A stretch of 64,000 nucleotides of DNA from contig JAODTK010005859.1 of assembly GCA_026419785.1 (NCBI GenBank), positions 62,001-126,000 of the forward strand, in the 5' to 3' direction. Below the pieces are notes generated by a model, which saw only the letters and a program-made list of their open reading frames with translations, made no database searches and had not been told where the DNA came from. The translations under genes and the position numbers were made by a program. Below, piece after piece: positions 11,166-21,860 of this stretch. Every line of letters begins with the position of its first letter. The stretch's first letter is position 1. Origin of the DNA: Sclerodactyla briareus. Taxonomy: Eukaryota > Echinodermata > Holothuroidea > Dendrochirotida > Sclerodactylidae.

Positions 11166-13735
11166 AATGTACTGTTTTTAAGTCCCAAGGGATTTGGACG
11201 ACTTGCCCCTTCATAGATTTCTTACACATTTTTTTGAAAGGGTTCAGGCCGCCTCAAGTTGACTTAAAGGACATTTCAGTAATGAAAGACATTATCAGGG
11301 AGCGCGTAACTCGAAATGTAAAGGGCGAAAATGCCGATTTTGCATGGCACAATCACCCATTTTGCAGGACAAAATTGCGGATGAAAATCAGAAGCACTGA
11401 CTGGTTAGCTCGCAAAAATGGCATGAATTCAGTTGTGTTGATAACACATTGTGCCCCTCCTCGTCGTGACGTTCGGAAAAGTTGGCATGATTTAGGAGTA
11501 CAGGTCTCGGAATACGTCAGTTCACCCCAGAATCCACATACAGTGAGTTTCGCTCTGTATAAACACAGCATATTAACGTACCTATTATCCTTTATTGTAT
11601 TCGTGTATGTTGTAAACTATGCGCAAAAAAGTGTGTTTTGAACAAACTTAATTATCCTTGCCAGGAATCAAAATGACCAGATCGCGTTTAATGTGTCAAA
11701 AAAAACTTGAAATAATTAATAACAAACACCGGTCAGATCGCTCTTACAAACGGACCGCGACTCGAAGGCTGCTAAACTCTTCCGTCAGTTCATCAGCAGT
11801 GAACGCGACCGTAATAATTTGCGGATGAAAGTCTGGTTTCTGATGACTCTTCCGTTGTATTGTGTGGAGACTACATTATGTACACTCCACTCGTATATAA
11901 CGTCTACGTCATTAATTTACTTCTCAAAACACAATCTCACGTCGTTTACCAAAAGTTTCCGAGATGGGCCAAATATCGATAGTATGACCCCTGTTCTTAC
12001 AAATTTGAAAGTCAAATGTACCATTCACCATGCGTCTAAATTCCTTAAAGAGACTTCATAATTACATTATCCTCAAAACAATGTACGCTACTTGCTCGTA
12101 ACAAGAACAGCACTGCTTTTATCCAAAGACATCGCCAGCTTGGCCTGTTCAACTTCTAACAGGATGAGTTGTTTCTTGAAAGAAGGCGGGAAAAAAGCTC
12201 TTCTTTCATTAGTTGTTCACAGAAAGTGATATATATAGAACACAAAGAACATTTCAAACCAGCTGCCAAACGTTCGAATTATGGTTTTTGCCTCGTTTAC
12301 ATGCATTAGGGTATCTATGAATATCTACAACATTCTTGCCAGTCGAAGGACTAGCAACGTGCAGTTCGAATAACTAAATAATAATCGGAAAAAAATTCTC
12401 ACTGATCCATGGGTGCATTCCGGGAAGAGTCATTTCACTTGATATGCGCGCGGCATTCGACGACTCGATCGAAGGTTCCGAAGGGAATTCGAGAAAAAAA
12501 TAGGCCAGCGTCTCTTTGCCTTCCGATGATTGTTGTTAAATCCGGCGTCGGATCATTGAGGAAACATACCGTTTAATCATAGAATACACACCATAACATT
12601 CCCCACCGTACCTGCCTAACTATAATTTTTCCAATTCAGAACTCTTGAAAAACTTTATTTGGCCATATCGAAGTCGGAGAAAGGTAAGACCTGCCGGACC
12701 ACAACATTGTTGCGTCTACTTTCTGCGTGTGAGCGAACGCATTTCTCAGGTACCCCCCGTCTAACTCTCCTGTGAAATATCCTTATTATACGATGTTCAA
12801 CAACTACAATGCGCGAATTGCCAACAGCTTGAAGGCTACCCCCCTTGTGCCCGAACAGTTCGGAGGGAAGACGAAATGGTATATATACAGCGGTCGTCTC
12901 TCCGTCTATAGCGCCATTTGCGCCCGGCCATCATCAACCCCCTGCTTCTTATCGCAATGTAATCGTACACAGATCCTCGCTAGCACGAACATATGGATGC
13001 AGCATATAGCAAGGGCGCGGGGACACAATCTCTACGCCATGATAAGCCTCCAAACACGAATGTCTCATATCAATCTTTAGAATCTGTAAATGTTTTTGTT
13101 TTTTTACAATTGGGTGAAATAGAAGTATGAAAAGCGGGAATATCAGGCCTATGAAAGCCTGTGGCCCAGTTTAACCAAATGCAGGTGTCGAACCCAAAAG
13201 TTTGGAAATGTGAGAGCACCATTCCTATTGGTCGGGTCAGGTCAGGTACTTCCGTGGTTAGTTTAACTCAGTCTGATTTATGTTTATAATACAACTTTGT
13301 CCTATCAATGACAATAGCATAGTCCGGTGTAACGAAGTATGGACGTTTTTGTATAATATTTACTTTTCGAGGCAGAACTAAAAACATGCGATCTCCCCCA
13401 GTGTTCCGCCTGTTGCGCGATCAGGGGTTTCTTCCTCGGTCACTCGGCAACTAATTATAGACTTCCATGTGCTGCTTTCAATTTTTGTATTAGCATTTAG
13501 AACAGAAACGCTGCGTACTAATCCGTGAAATATTGCACATTCATAAGGACTGATTGTTGACCTGTCTACCAAAGATAGGAATTTTGTGGAAATGTTACTC
13601 AATTCCCCAAATATTCAATAGACCATTACTCAACTTCCATTGACTACATATCTAGGATCATAGAGAACCACACTTACATTTCATGAAATCCAACAAACTT
13701 GAACATTGGTAGAATGACACAAATTATACACACGA
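11166..13735. other. No recognisable gene
   Basis: The longest open frame is 11234-11641 on the plus strand (135 codons). It has a hydrophobic C-terminal stretch but no family resemblance and no splice or promoter support. The frame 12772-13080 is likewise unrecognised. Confidence 0.35.
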
Positions 13736-13739
13736 ATAA

Positions 13740-14335
13740 ACCCCCACTACGCGAGTCATGTTAAATTTTGAGGACTACAGGTAGAACCCACCCCATCAAT
13801 CTTCATAAAAATCGAACGAAATTTTTGAATTCGAAATGGACACACTGAAACCTCCAGTTCTATATGTTGAAAATGTATAGTTAAGCCATACCCACCAAGT
13901 TTCCTGAAAAATTTTGCAAACCTCAAAAATACTAAATTATTCAAATTTATACAGCGTTGAATGACTTCTAGTGACTGTGTGCGATTATAGAAAAGATTGG
14001 AACTATGTTACCATATCGTGAAAATCGAACGAACTTTGGAAATTTCGCATATATTATGCAAATTGACACATTGATGACCTCCATTGCACCGAATCTTCGC
14101 TTAAAAATTTTTGGACTGAAGGTAAATCATATTCACCAATTTCCGTGAAAATCCGACGAACTATGAATTTCGCATAAATTATGCAAATTAGACACATTGA
14201 ATGACCTCCATTGACACCGAATCTTTATTAAAAAGTTCTGGACTGAAGGTAAATCATATTCACCAATTTCCGTGAAAATCCGACGAACTATGAAATTTCG
14301 CGTAATCATGCAAACTAGACGACTTTAATTGCATA
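13740..14335 (+). repeat. Tandem repeat, unit about 120 bp
   Basis: The phrases CCGTGAAAATCCGACGAACT, TTATGCAAATTAGACACATT, GAATGACCTCCATTG and GGACTGAAGGTAAATCAT recur in order from about 14012, 14130 and 14251. More diverged copies precede them from 13750. A single related copy lies near 25880-26050. Confidence 0.75.
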
Positions 14336-14469
14336 TTTCACGCTGAAAATCTGATCCGTTCATCTCCCTTATATCCCACACCTATGTGCCAAACCAAGTG
14401 AGCATATCCCACGGATGATCCGTGATCGGCTAACGAGCCGAAACAATAAAATCAAATGAAAGAGGCTAA

Positions 14470-14612
14470 TACCATATCCTAGTTAGTAACGTTGTGCCCA
14501 GTACTATACAAAATTTCATCAAAATCGGTCCTACCGTTTCAGAGAAATCTTGCTAACGAGAAAGTGGGATACACATACATACATACAAACACACACACAC
14601 ACACACATACAT
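14470..14612 (+). repeat. Dispersed repeat end with CATA/CA microsatellite
   Basis: ATTTCATCAAAATCGGTCC and CCGTTTCAGAGAAATC are followed by a GAGAAAGTGGGATACA phrase and then CATA and CA repeats, which looks like a retroelement 3' end running into a simple repeat. 14613-15095 holds nothing recognisable. Confidence 0.45.
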
Positions 14613-15101
14613 GACAAAGGTCGCTAAGTATCTCCTAAACTTAGTTCAGGCGAGAAAAAAATGGGGGGGTACCCATTAATCCCAACTTTCCATAAGCATT
14701 GGAGTTGGGGGGTTTTTCCTTGCCGAAATAATTACGTTTTCTAGGTGAATCTTCAAAGACAGTTTGCACTTCTTCGTGCATACACAAAAAAAAAATCGCA
14801 AACTCAGGTGGAAATTTTGGCATTTTTCACCTTTGTTTGCCTCATTTTTGCCAATTTCATGCTCGAATGTTTGCCCTTCTCATGCTGAATTTCGAAGTTG
14901 TTCCCCTGATTTCTGTGTTAACATTTAAAGGGTAGTGGTAGTGTCATCTCCGGAAAAACCACTCCTAGTCAGTTAAAAATGATCCCTTTTCTATTCATAC
15001 ACCACGGAATCACTAGCATACGAACTCTTTCGTGGTAGGTCTCCTGAAAATACATTATTTGCCTTTATCTGTCCCAGGAAGAACCCGCAAGCCGCATGTA
15101 C

Positions 15102-15342
15102 CTGCACCCCCCTCCCCCCAAGAAATTGAATCACAATTACGAGCTGCCCTACACGGTTGGAATGGAAAAGACCGTGGTGAATACGCTCTTGTCATTGTTC
15201 CTGACTTCTAGCGACGTGACGTTGACCAACACCTCGAAGGAATCGAGAGCCATCGTATTCAAGTCGATCATTGTGAAGGACACCTGGGTTCGGGCCATGG
15301 TCACATTTTCAAAGACTGCGTAGTCGTAACCGCTCGAGGGAT
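15102..15342 (-). CDS. Exon of the large modular surface protein, module unassigned
   Basis: On the minus strand a pyrimidine-rich acceptor (TTTTATTTCGTATAG) lies before 15342. The exon then reads D-P-S-S-G-Y-D-Y-A-V and continues open for about 60 codons with an alternating beta-sheet-like pattern and probable N-glycosylation sites (NVT twice). Phrases include FENVTMARTQVSF and DSFEVLVNVTSLEV. The coding frame breaks after FSIPTV; a GTGCAG/GTACAT donor at 15101 is the chosen end, and a GT at 15154 is the alternative. The composition fits the adhesin-like Ig modules of the neighbouring exon at 16436, and the exon begins in phase 1 on an Asp like several others of this gene. I do not recognise the domain. 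It is the last convincing exon toward the left edge of the gene. Confidence 0.55.
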
Positions 15343-15359
15343 CTATACGAAATAAAAGT

Positions 15360-15505
15360 GGAGGAAATAAGAGATGTGGCCAGTATATGGAGCAATATTC
15401 TGATATGATTAGTAATCACAGTCTTTAGCGAGATTCGAACCCACGATCTTTTGATAAGCAGTTCGGCCTCTGCTGACAGAACTAATCCTCCCGCCACTGG
15501 TGGTC
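15360..15505 (-). repeat. tRNA-derived SINE fragment just upstream of an exon
   Basis: The minus strand reads GGAGGATTAGTTCTGTCAGCAGAGG...GTGGGTTCGAATCTCGC, a tRNA-like head with a clear B box. The body ends very close to the splice acceptor at 15343, so the insertion supplies the intron sequence just 5' of that exon. Confidence 0.6.
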
Positions 15506-15792
15506 CTCGATTTAACTCTATTAATTAGCCTATTCGAAGCAAATTCAAAGAGGCTGGGAGTGGAACAGATACCATTCCGCAAGGGCTACATTTGAGGATC
15601 GTCATGTCATGGACGTGTATTGCGTTTGTTCTTTGTCAGTTGCGCTTGGTATATGGTCATTCTCTGACAGTCTAGCAGACTTAACGAGATGAAACACTTC
15701 AGTTAGGTACCATCTGCAGGTGATGAAGTCCCCTACATTAGAATGAAGTAGTTCAATAATGCATCTTTAGATTTGGGTAAGAGAAGAGTCGT

Positions 15793-15824
15793 AATATATA
15801 TATATATATCATTATATATATATA

Positions 15825-15871
<47 letters not shown>

Positions 15872-15897
15872 ATATAGATATATATATATATGTATAA
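15793..15897 (+). repeat. (TA)n microsatellite
   Basis: About 100 bases of nearly pure TA with occasional ATT interruptions. Adjacent 15510-15790 and 15900-16430 show no gene. Confidence 0.95.
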
Positions 15898-16435
15898 CAT
15901 ATCTCAGGTTCTCCGCTATGCTAGTTGAAAACAATTTGTTGCATGACTAGCATGAAGAACAATGGTCTTCCCTATGAGACTCCTCGATGTTTTTTATTCC
16001 GGATTATGTCACTTATTTACATTACGCTTATTCACCCAAACCACAATCATATGATTGAACTTTCAAATTGAAAACTTCAAATTATAGTCGAGCTTTATTG
16101 GTTATAATAATTTTTCCAGGGAAACAAATAGCAGCCGGGTTCCAACAGAAGGCCTATTAATATTTTTCCTGTGTGCAGAGGCGATTTACTCTATAATCTA
16201 TAGTGACTAATTTCCCCCCTCTCTTGAAAAGGCCTAAATTATATCCGATTGCGAAATTGGTATATTACACTAGGCAGAAAGGCTGGGGAGCAGAAGCATG
16301 TTTGGCCGTTGGTTACAATATGTGCAACTTGGCCGAGAGTTCCTCACATGACGTATGTTAGTATAAGATTCTGGTACCCCCCACTTGTTCGTTTTCTTCT
16401 GAATTATTATTGATCACAATAGAGAGACAACTTAC

Positions 16436-16914
16436 CGGCTAGAACGACGGAGATAACCTCAGAATAGTCACTGTCCTCGCCTGGTGACGTTAACGTTCAC
16501 CGTTAGGTTAGCACTAGGCTGAGACGATGGGAAACAGGTACCTTCCTCTAGTTCTACTATTGTACGTCGGCCACAGGTGTGATCTCCACTGGGATCTCTG
16601 CTACCCTGGATACGATGACACCGTCCTTGTCCTGTCAAGGTCGCATTGATGGTGATAGTCAGGTCCCCAGCGAGGTCCTCTGACGCTTGCCTACCAATCC
16701 ACGTGATCGCTCTATGGGGACGATCAGGTCGACCCCATCCTCCTCCCCGATGTTCGCAGTGAAAAATTCGAGAAGATTAGGCAGAGCGGAGATCGATGAC
16801 GTTTTTCCATTTGGAGTTGGCTGATATCTCGACGGTGATCGGGAACGGAATGTTCGTCTTCCGTGGCGTTCCCAAAGGATACCTCAATGATTGGCGGCTC
16901 TTTGGGAGGAGTAT
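16436..16914 (-). CDS. Exon: adhesin/VCBS-like Ig modules of the large surface protein
   Basis: The minus strand has an acceptor (CAATCCCCTCCATAG) before 16914 and a donor (CCG/GTAAGTT) at 16435. The exon opens in phase 1 with D-T-P-P-K-E-P-P and then, through several one-base frameshifts, gives FGNATED, NIPFPITVEIS, the phrases SALPNLLEFF and GEEDGVDLIV, AGDLTITINATL, DGVIVSRVAEIPVEITPVAD, and finally SANLTVNVNVT and GEDSDYSEVISVVLA. This order (acidic ED, IP.PITVEIS, then DLTITINAT and a closing V-x-V/I-T-P-V-A-D) is the hallmark of tandem Ig-like repeats in bacterial RTX/VCBS-type adhesins. The final phrase looks like the start of a second copy. Its role is most likely an extracellular stalk. 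Family naming is by pattern only; the frames had to be followed by eye across indels. Confidence 0.65.
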
Positions 16915-16919
16915 CTATG

Positions 16920-18585
16920 GAGGGGATTGCATCAATCTACGGGGTTAATCCCCTAACTCTACCGATATGACCTCGGATATTTTATGGTTTTAGTCAGCTA
17001 TATGGCACGGATCCTCACCATGAAGGTATCAGAATTCGAATAGACGTTTTGACGGCGGAAACACCTAAATTAATTTATGACACAGGGGTGTCGAAAGAAA
17101 CATAATGTGCCACTTTGGATATAGCCGGGTCAAAATACGGCCCGATGAACAGCGCCCCAATATTAAACTATCATCTAATTATAGCGTATTGTATAATATC
17201 GAATCTTCCAACCCAATCGTCCTCAATTTTTCGATTACTGTTAACAGTGCAATTCACTATTATATGGATCTATTTGCAGAAGTGCGGTTAACATCGTTAC
17301 AATAAATCCCATGAAGGGGGCGTTGTGTATGTATGAGGTAAGATGATTAAAGAAGTGGGCTATGTCTAACGACCCAAAACGAACTTGTTTACACAGAGCG
17401 GAAAGACTCAATGTGCGATGTTTTAGTCGTAAAAGTTTCCAGAGGAAACGTTATCACTGCTGATGTCGCCCTATGGAGGAAACTTAAGCCGTTTTTCTCA
17501 CGCATTCTGTATATATACAGGCCAGGTTGTTTGATATCACCTACTGCATAGGCTGTCAACCCGATAGCCCCTGGACAGTATATCTGAGATGCTTAGGGAA
17601 TCCATGGAATCCTTCGGGGGGGTGGTCCTATGATGCAATTATTTGCTGGAGAAGCTAACAGAAATGTTGCAAGTATTCTGCTCTGCTGTCGAAATCATAA
17701 TGACCCTACATGCGATTCAGCATGGGAAAGAGACTGTGAATACCTTCCGTCACTAGGACCAGCTTAGTCACTTTGATAGGAAGTCTCTATGAGGTGGGTG
17801 CGCACGAAAGAAATTACTGTATACTAGTGTAATGATGGTGTCCAAATCGAAAGTTACCCAGATACATCGAGGATAAAATCTCAGCCTTGACTGAGTCATT
17901 CCCCTATCGCCCTTCGAAACCTACAGAGGTTATCACTGGTACAGTTACCGGTTCCGAACAGTTGTTGACATCTTCACAAGACGCCTGAACATATTAGCAA
18001 GATGGACATGAATAAGAATGGCGCCTTGGGCATATTTATTCTTTTCAACGAAGGCCTATACCCAAACCTCACTCTTAATATTAATCGTTTACAGTCCCAA
18101 GCCACTCCTGAGAGCTTCGGAGATACAGCGATACGAGGCTCAGGCCTATCTCTCAGCTAAATTGACCAACTCAGTTTCCAACTATTCCTTAACAAAACTG
18201 TATGCAATACTGAATGTTTTTCAACTGCGTGCAGTGGTGAGGCAAATCCTGTTACTTGATGGAGACTGGAAACAAAAACATGAAATCTGCGGTGATGTCA
18301 CTCATTGCCGGGGTCTTGGACAAGCTCCATTTCCGAGGCTGCTTCTATCTTTTGTTCTCTCAGAAGCAATGTTCCATATTCGGTTTTGTAATATTGTTTT
18401 TTTTTAGCGTGGAGCTTTCCCACAAGACAAGGTCGTGACCTCTAACCCTTACCCCTACCCGCCGAGCATGCTCTCCTCAGTGCCTGCTAGAGTTTAATGC
18501 GCAGATAGTTATGTCTGGTATCGGTTGGTTTCTAACGTCAAGTACTAATTATAGGAACTTCTACATACCAAATTTAGTTCCTTCA
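16920..18585. other. Probable intron, no recognisable gene
   Basis: Lies between two minus-strand exons. The plus-strand frame 18018-18407 (129 codons) is open but hydrophobic and patternless, with no homology recognised. Confidence 0.4.
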
Positions 18586-18589
18586 CCCT

Positions 18590-19128
18590 GGTGGGGAATT
18601 CGAGTTATTCTGTTCACTCAAGCAAACACAAGCTAATATCGGCTCGAATTTTCATTTTCACATTTGCCCATTTTACCCTGAAATGTCCTTCCTTCTCCCC
18701 GACTAAGGTTCTCGACTCACTCAAAAGAGGTAATACAATTTCAACTTGGTCAGGACCAAGTATTCTGATTTGACCCCTGATAGCCATCGGTAACATTTGA
18801 CTTTATCCAATAACAATGGTGTTATGTGACCATCATGGGGTAACATACCAAGCCCAATTGTGAGGGCTTGGTCAATTCAGGTGAGGTCGATTTATCATGT
18901 TATCATGTATCATGAGCCGAACTTGTCGGAAATATCAATTCCGAACAATTCCATACTTTTCACCCAAAACCATGACTCCCGATCTGTACTAACAAACGAC
19001 CCGTATACTAATTGCGCAGGAATTCGGTCTGAAAATTCTTAGGAAGTATGTTGTCATTATGGGGAACCCACACACACCAAATTTGGGCTTGTTGAATCTA
19101 GGTCGGGTATAGTTTTAGTCTTCATAAA
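18590..19128 (+). repeat. TGACCT dispersed repeat, diverged copy
   Basis: The phrases ATCATGGGGTAACATACCAAG, CAGGTGAGGTCGATTTATCATG, GGAAATATCAATT and TTATGGGGAACCCACACACC follow the order seen at 4095 and 27420. Confidence 0.6.
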
Positions 19129-19129
19129 T

Positions 19130-19158
19130 ACCCACAAACACACACAAGCACACACGCA

Positions 19159-19198
<40 letters not shown>

Positions 19199-19252
19199 AC
19201 CCCCACACACACACACACGCCCGATGCACACACACACCACACACCACACCCT
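19130..19252 (+). repeat. (CA)n microsatellite
   Basis: Interrupted CA tract of about 120 bases directly after the preceding repeat. The open frames through it are artefacts. Confidence 0.95.
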
Positions 19253-19396
19253 TTATGACTGCATGACTTCCTCTCTGACTTCGTCAGGGAATCGAAGATC
19301 AATCACGAGCGGTCGTAAAATCTATGTGCTAACAGGCGAAAGGACCTAGATGAGGTTTTCATCTCATTTCTGACGTGGTAAAACCCAATGGAGTAC

Positions 19397-19600
19397 CGCA
19401 AGAAAGCAAGAAGGAATCATATTCAATTCCTTCGTTTTGAGGGAAGAGGACGCTGATTGCAGCATCGCCACGAGCCACGGCTCTACCTGCGACATTGTCT
19501 TCAGGAGTACCACCAGATCGTACAGCTACCCCCGGAGGAAGGTCCAGGACGATGTTTCGCTCGGTGGCTGGCATGGATGATATCAGGGTCATCTTTCCGT
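19397..19600 (-). CDS. Exon of the large modular surface protein, adhesin-like
   Basis: A good acceptor (GCTGTATTTTGCAG) precedes 19600 on the minus strand. The frame is open for the whole segment. It reads GKMTLISSMPATERNIVL, then DLPPGVAVRSGG, TPEDNVAGRAVARGD and AAISVLF. The L-P-P-G-V turn and the alternating pattern resemble the Ig-like repeats of bacterial adhesins (compare 16436-16914), but the match is weaker. The 3' end is uncertain: the GCG/GTACTC at 19396 is used here, while the open frame runs on to 19359. The exon sits between the SDEGAGV module (20874) and the adhesin module (16914) on the same strand, so it is probably part of the same gene. Confidence 0.5.
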
Positions 19601-19889
19601 CTGCAAAATACAGCACCATCTGTCAAATATGCCTGTGTTCTAAGATGTTCTCCGCCTTGAGCATTTCTGTTTGTTTTGCACGCAGCATAGTAGACTAGTA
19701 CAGAAAATCACGTTAGAATCTCTGAGGTTATGAGCAGCTAGCTATAGGGGCGGCGCATTCTTGTCCTTTCCTTATTTTTATTTCAAAATATCTTCCTACA
19801 TTTTGTACACAAGCACCTCGTCGGCAAGGGTTATTGTTCTCCCAAGCATATCCGACGCTCATTCCGGACTTATCGTATCACAAAGTTTC

Positions 19890-20110
19890 AGACTTCGACC
19901 AGTGGTGACCTCAGAATAACCTTCGAACTGACACAAAACAATGATATCATGTATTCATATGGAAAACACACGTATGAGCTCCGTCCATCCAGTTGTGGTC
20001 CAGTTCCTGGGATAACCACACACCACCCATACATACACTACACACACACACACACACACACACACACCATTGAATGACTGCATAGAATCCTCGACTGATG
20101 TCAAGGAATT
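19890..20110 (+). repeat. TGACCT repeat fragment with CA microsatellite
   Basis: ACCTCAGAATAACCTTCGAACTGAC, ATGATATCATGTATTCATATGG and GTCAAGGAATTGAAAAATGG match the end of the dispersed repeat. A CA tract at 20038-20068 is embedded as in the copy at 19130. Confidence 0.6.
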
Positions 20111-20380
20111 GAAAAATGGTCACGAGGAGCCCCTCACATAAAACAAATTGGTTCATTATGCAATGCCTCAAGAATGATTCGTTTGGAAGCCAATGGTACC
20201 ATGCCTAGTTTGTTACCTAAGTCGACCTTTCATATCATTGAGTCACGGTATTTCCACCTCTGCCATTCCATTTTCTATATTACCTCACATTTATGTCATA
20301 GTCTGAGCAACGGGCATTGAGTTATATTTCCTAAAGTCACTTTTCTGGCCATGCCGAACCCAACTGACCTCTGGTTTATC

Positions 20381-20676
20381 TTCTAAAACAGTGGTTCCCA
20401 ACCAGGGGAAAATTTCCCCCAGAGGGGAAATTTCAAGATTTCAGGGGGGAAAGAAAGGAAAAAAAAAGGTATACAAAAGGAATCATTTTTGCAGGAAGGA
20501 GTTTTGAATTATTCTGGTTTACAAACACAATTACATAGCAAAGTTTAAAACCTCTTCCGCATCTCCCCACCTATCACCTTTCAATTATAATTATTTAATA
20601 AGGGGAACGGTTTGTCAATCGAAAGCCAACGGGGGAGGAAATGGGGAAGAAAAGGTTGGGAACCACTGTTCTAAAA
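20381..20676. mobile_element. Non-autonomous hAT-type MITE with 8-bp target site duplication
   Basis: The element spans 20389-20668 (280 bp). It begins CAGTGGTTCCCAACC and ends with the exact reverse complement, giving a 15-bp perfect terminal inverted repeat. It is flanked on both sides by TTCTAAAA (20381-20388 and 20669-20676), a perfect 8-bp direct repeat as hAT transposases make. There is no coding capacity. The perfect TIRs and duplication suggest relatively recent insertion. It lies in the intron left of the exon at 20874. Confidence 0.92.
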
Positions 20677-20873
20677 AAAAAAATGGGAGCATCAATTCAC
20701 CATGGTTAATCCATTGGCCAAGTCTGAGAACGATTCGGGTTTAGGTTTCATTTACTATGTTAAGCAGGTGCGTCGCTGAGCATAAACGCAAAAACATACA
20801 CATATACTTGCATGATGCGAGAAAGCCATCAGCAAGAATAAAAAATGGTGACCGAATAGACGATAACTGGTAC

Positions 20874-21032
20874 CTGTAAATAATCAAGAAAACTTCTCTC
20901 ATCTGAGTAGATATTGTAGGATCTAACCCCAGCTCCTTCATCTGAGGATTCGACGGAGAGAGCAAGAATTCCAGAGCCCAGGACGTCATCGATAACGCTC
21001 ACGTTCTGAGTGGAGGGCGGATCCTTGTCAAT
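20874..21032 (-). CDS. Exon: Ig/FN3-like module with SDEGAGVRSYNIY signature
   Basis: The acceptor CATCCCCCTTCAG lies before 21032 and the donor TTACAG/GTACCA at 20873 on the minus strand. The 159-bp exon is open in one frame with no indel needed. It starts I-D-K-D-P-P-S-T-Q-N and continues GILALSVESSDEGAGVRSY, then NIYSDERSF. In bacterial surface proteins an I-D-x-x-P-P-S linker followed by a V-x-W/V-x-G/S-D-D-G-S/A-G-I/V-x-S-Y-D/N-I-Y pattern directly follows the (A)xIIFDxNxPIDT module. Here the exon follows the exon at 24884, which ends in exactly that module. This is one of the clearest bacterial-like segments in the window. It probably forms a beta-sandwich outside the cell. Confidence 0.75.
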
Positions 21033-21599
21033 CTGAAGGGGGATGATAATGGAAGGCGATCGCTGCTTTTTGGCCTTACTGGCCATAATGGGAGGGTAGA
21101 ACGAAATTGTTGCCCTGCGAAAGGCTACCCAGCAGCGCCAGCAGAAAATTTCAGTTTGGACCTATGAATGTGAAAGTTGAACCGTATTTAGTGGCGCGTT
21201 ATCAGTTGGTTACCTAGAATAGCTGGTCTCAACTGAAATGAACTTGTATGAGCTGGAACACAATTCAAAAGCAGATGACACAATGTAAAACAACCTGATA
21301 ACAACCTCAAACAAGAAGCAGCTGACTGATTAGTGTTCTAGGGAGGAATCAAATTTATCAGTGAAATTTATATCAAATAATTAATAGATATCTTGCATAG
21401 ATGGCAAAAATCAGGACTGTTTTTCACCTGAACGGGTCAATGCAAGAGGTTTCGATCGAAGGGCACTTCCACCTAAGCTGGCAATGTGCCGAGGTCTCGA
21501 TCAATTTAAGTTGCTCTGTTTTGATTATGGATTTAGCCCTGGAGATGGGTGGGCTTCGAATTCCTTTTTAACCTCTTTTTTTTACCTCCTTGATCAGAG

Positions 21600-21722
21600 T
21601 TGGGTTTTATTTGGCCATCTTGTTATCAAAGAAAATGAGTCCTGTTGCTTTTCTCGCTGGTCGCTCAGCACAAACGAGGGCAGGCAACTTGCAAGTTGCG
21701 TGTTGATTACCCCCACCCCCCA
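21600..21722 (+). repeat. SINE family 1 body, headless
   Basis: GTCCTGTTGCTTTTCTCGCT and GTCGCTCAGCACAAACGAGG match the bodies at 9805 and 29425. The tRNA-like head is missing. Confidence 0.55.
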
Positions 21723-21734
21723 TTAAGAGCTGTT

Positions 21735-21860
21735 CAAACTTGGTGCGATCGATACGATACAAAACGATGAATTGATCGGACGTCGAGTTGAGAGTGTTTA
21801 TTTTCAATGGGAGTGTTCACACTCTGTGCTGATACTATGCGATACTAGTAACTTTATCGA
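21735..21860 (-). repeat. Short repeat with GATACGATA motif, copy 2
   Basis: GATCGATACGATACAAAACGATGAATTGATCGGACG and the surrounding GTTCACACTC are a diverged version of the element at 23690-23800 and 5010-5112. Confidence 0.45.

Noticed and set aside
11234..11641. 135-codon plus-strand open frame with hydrophobic C-terminus
   Set aside because: No homology, no splice or promoter support, ordinary length for chance in this composition.
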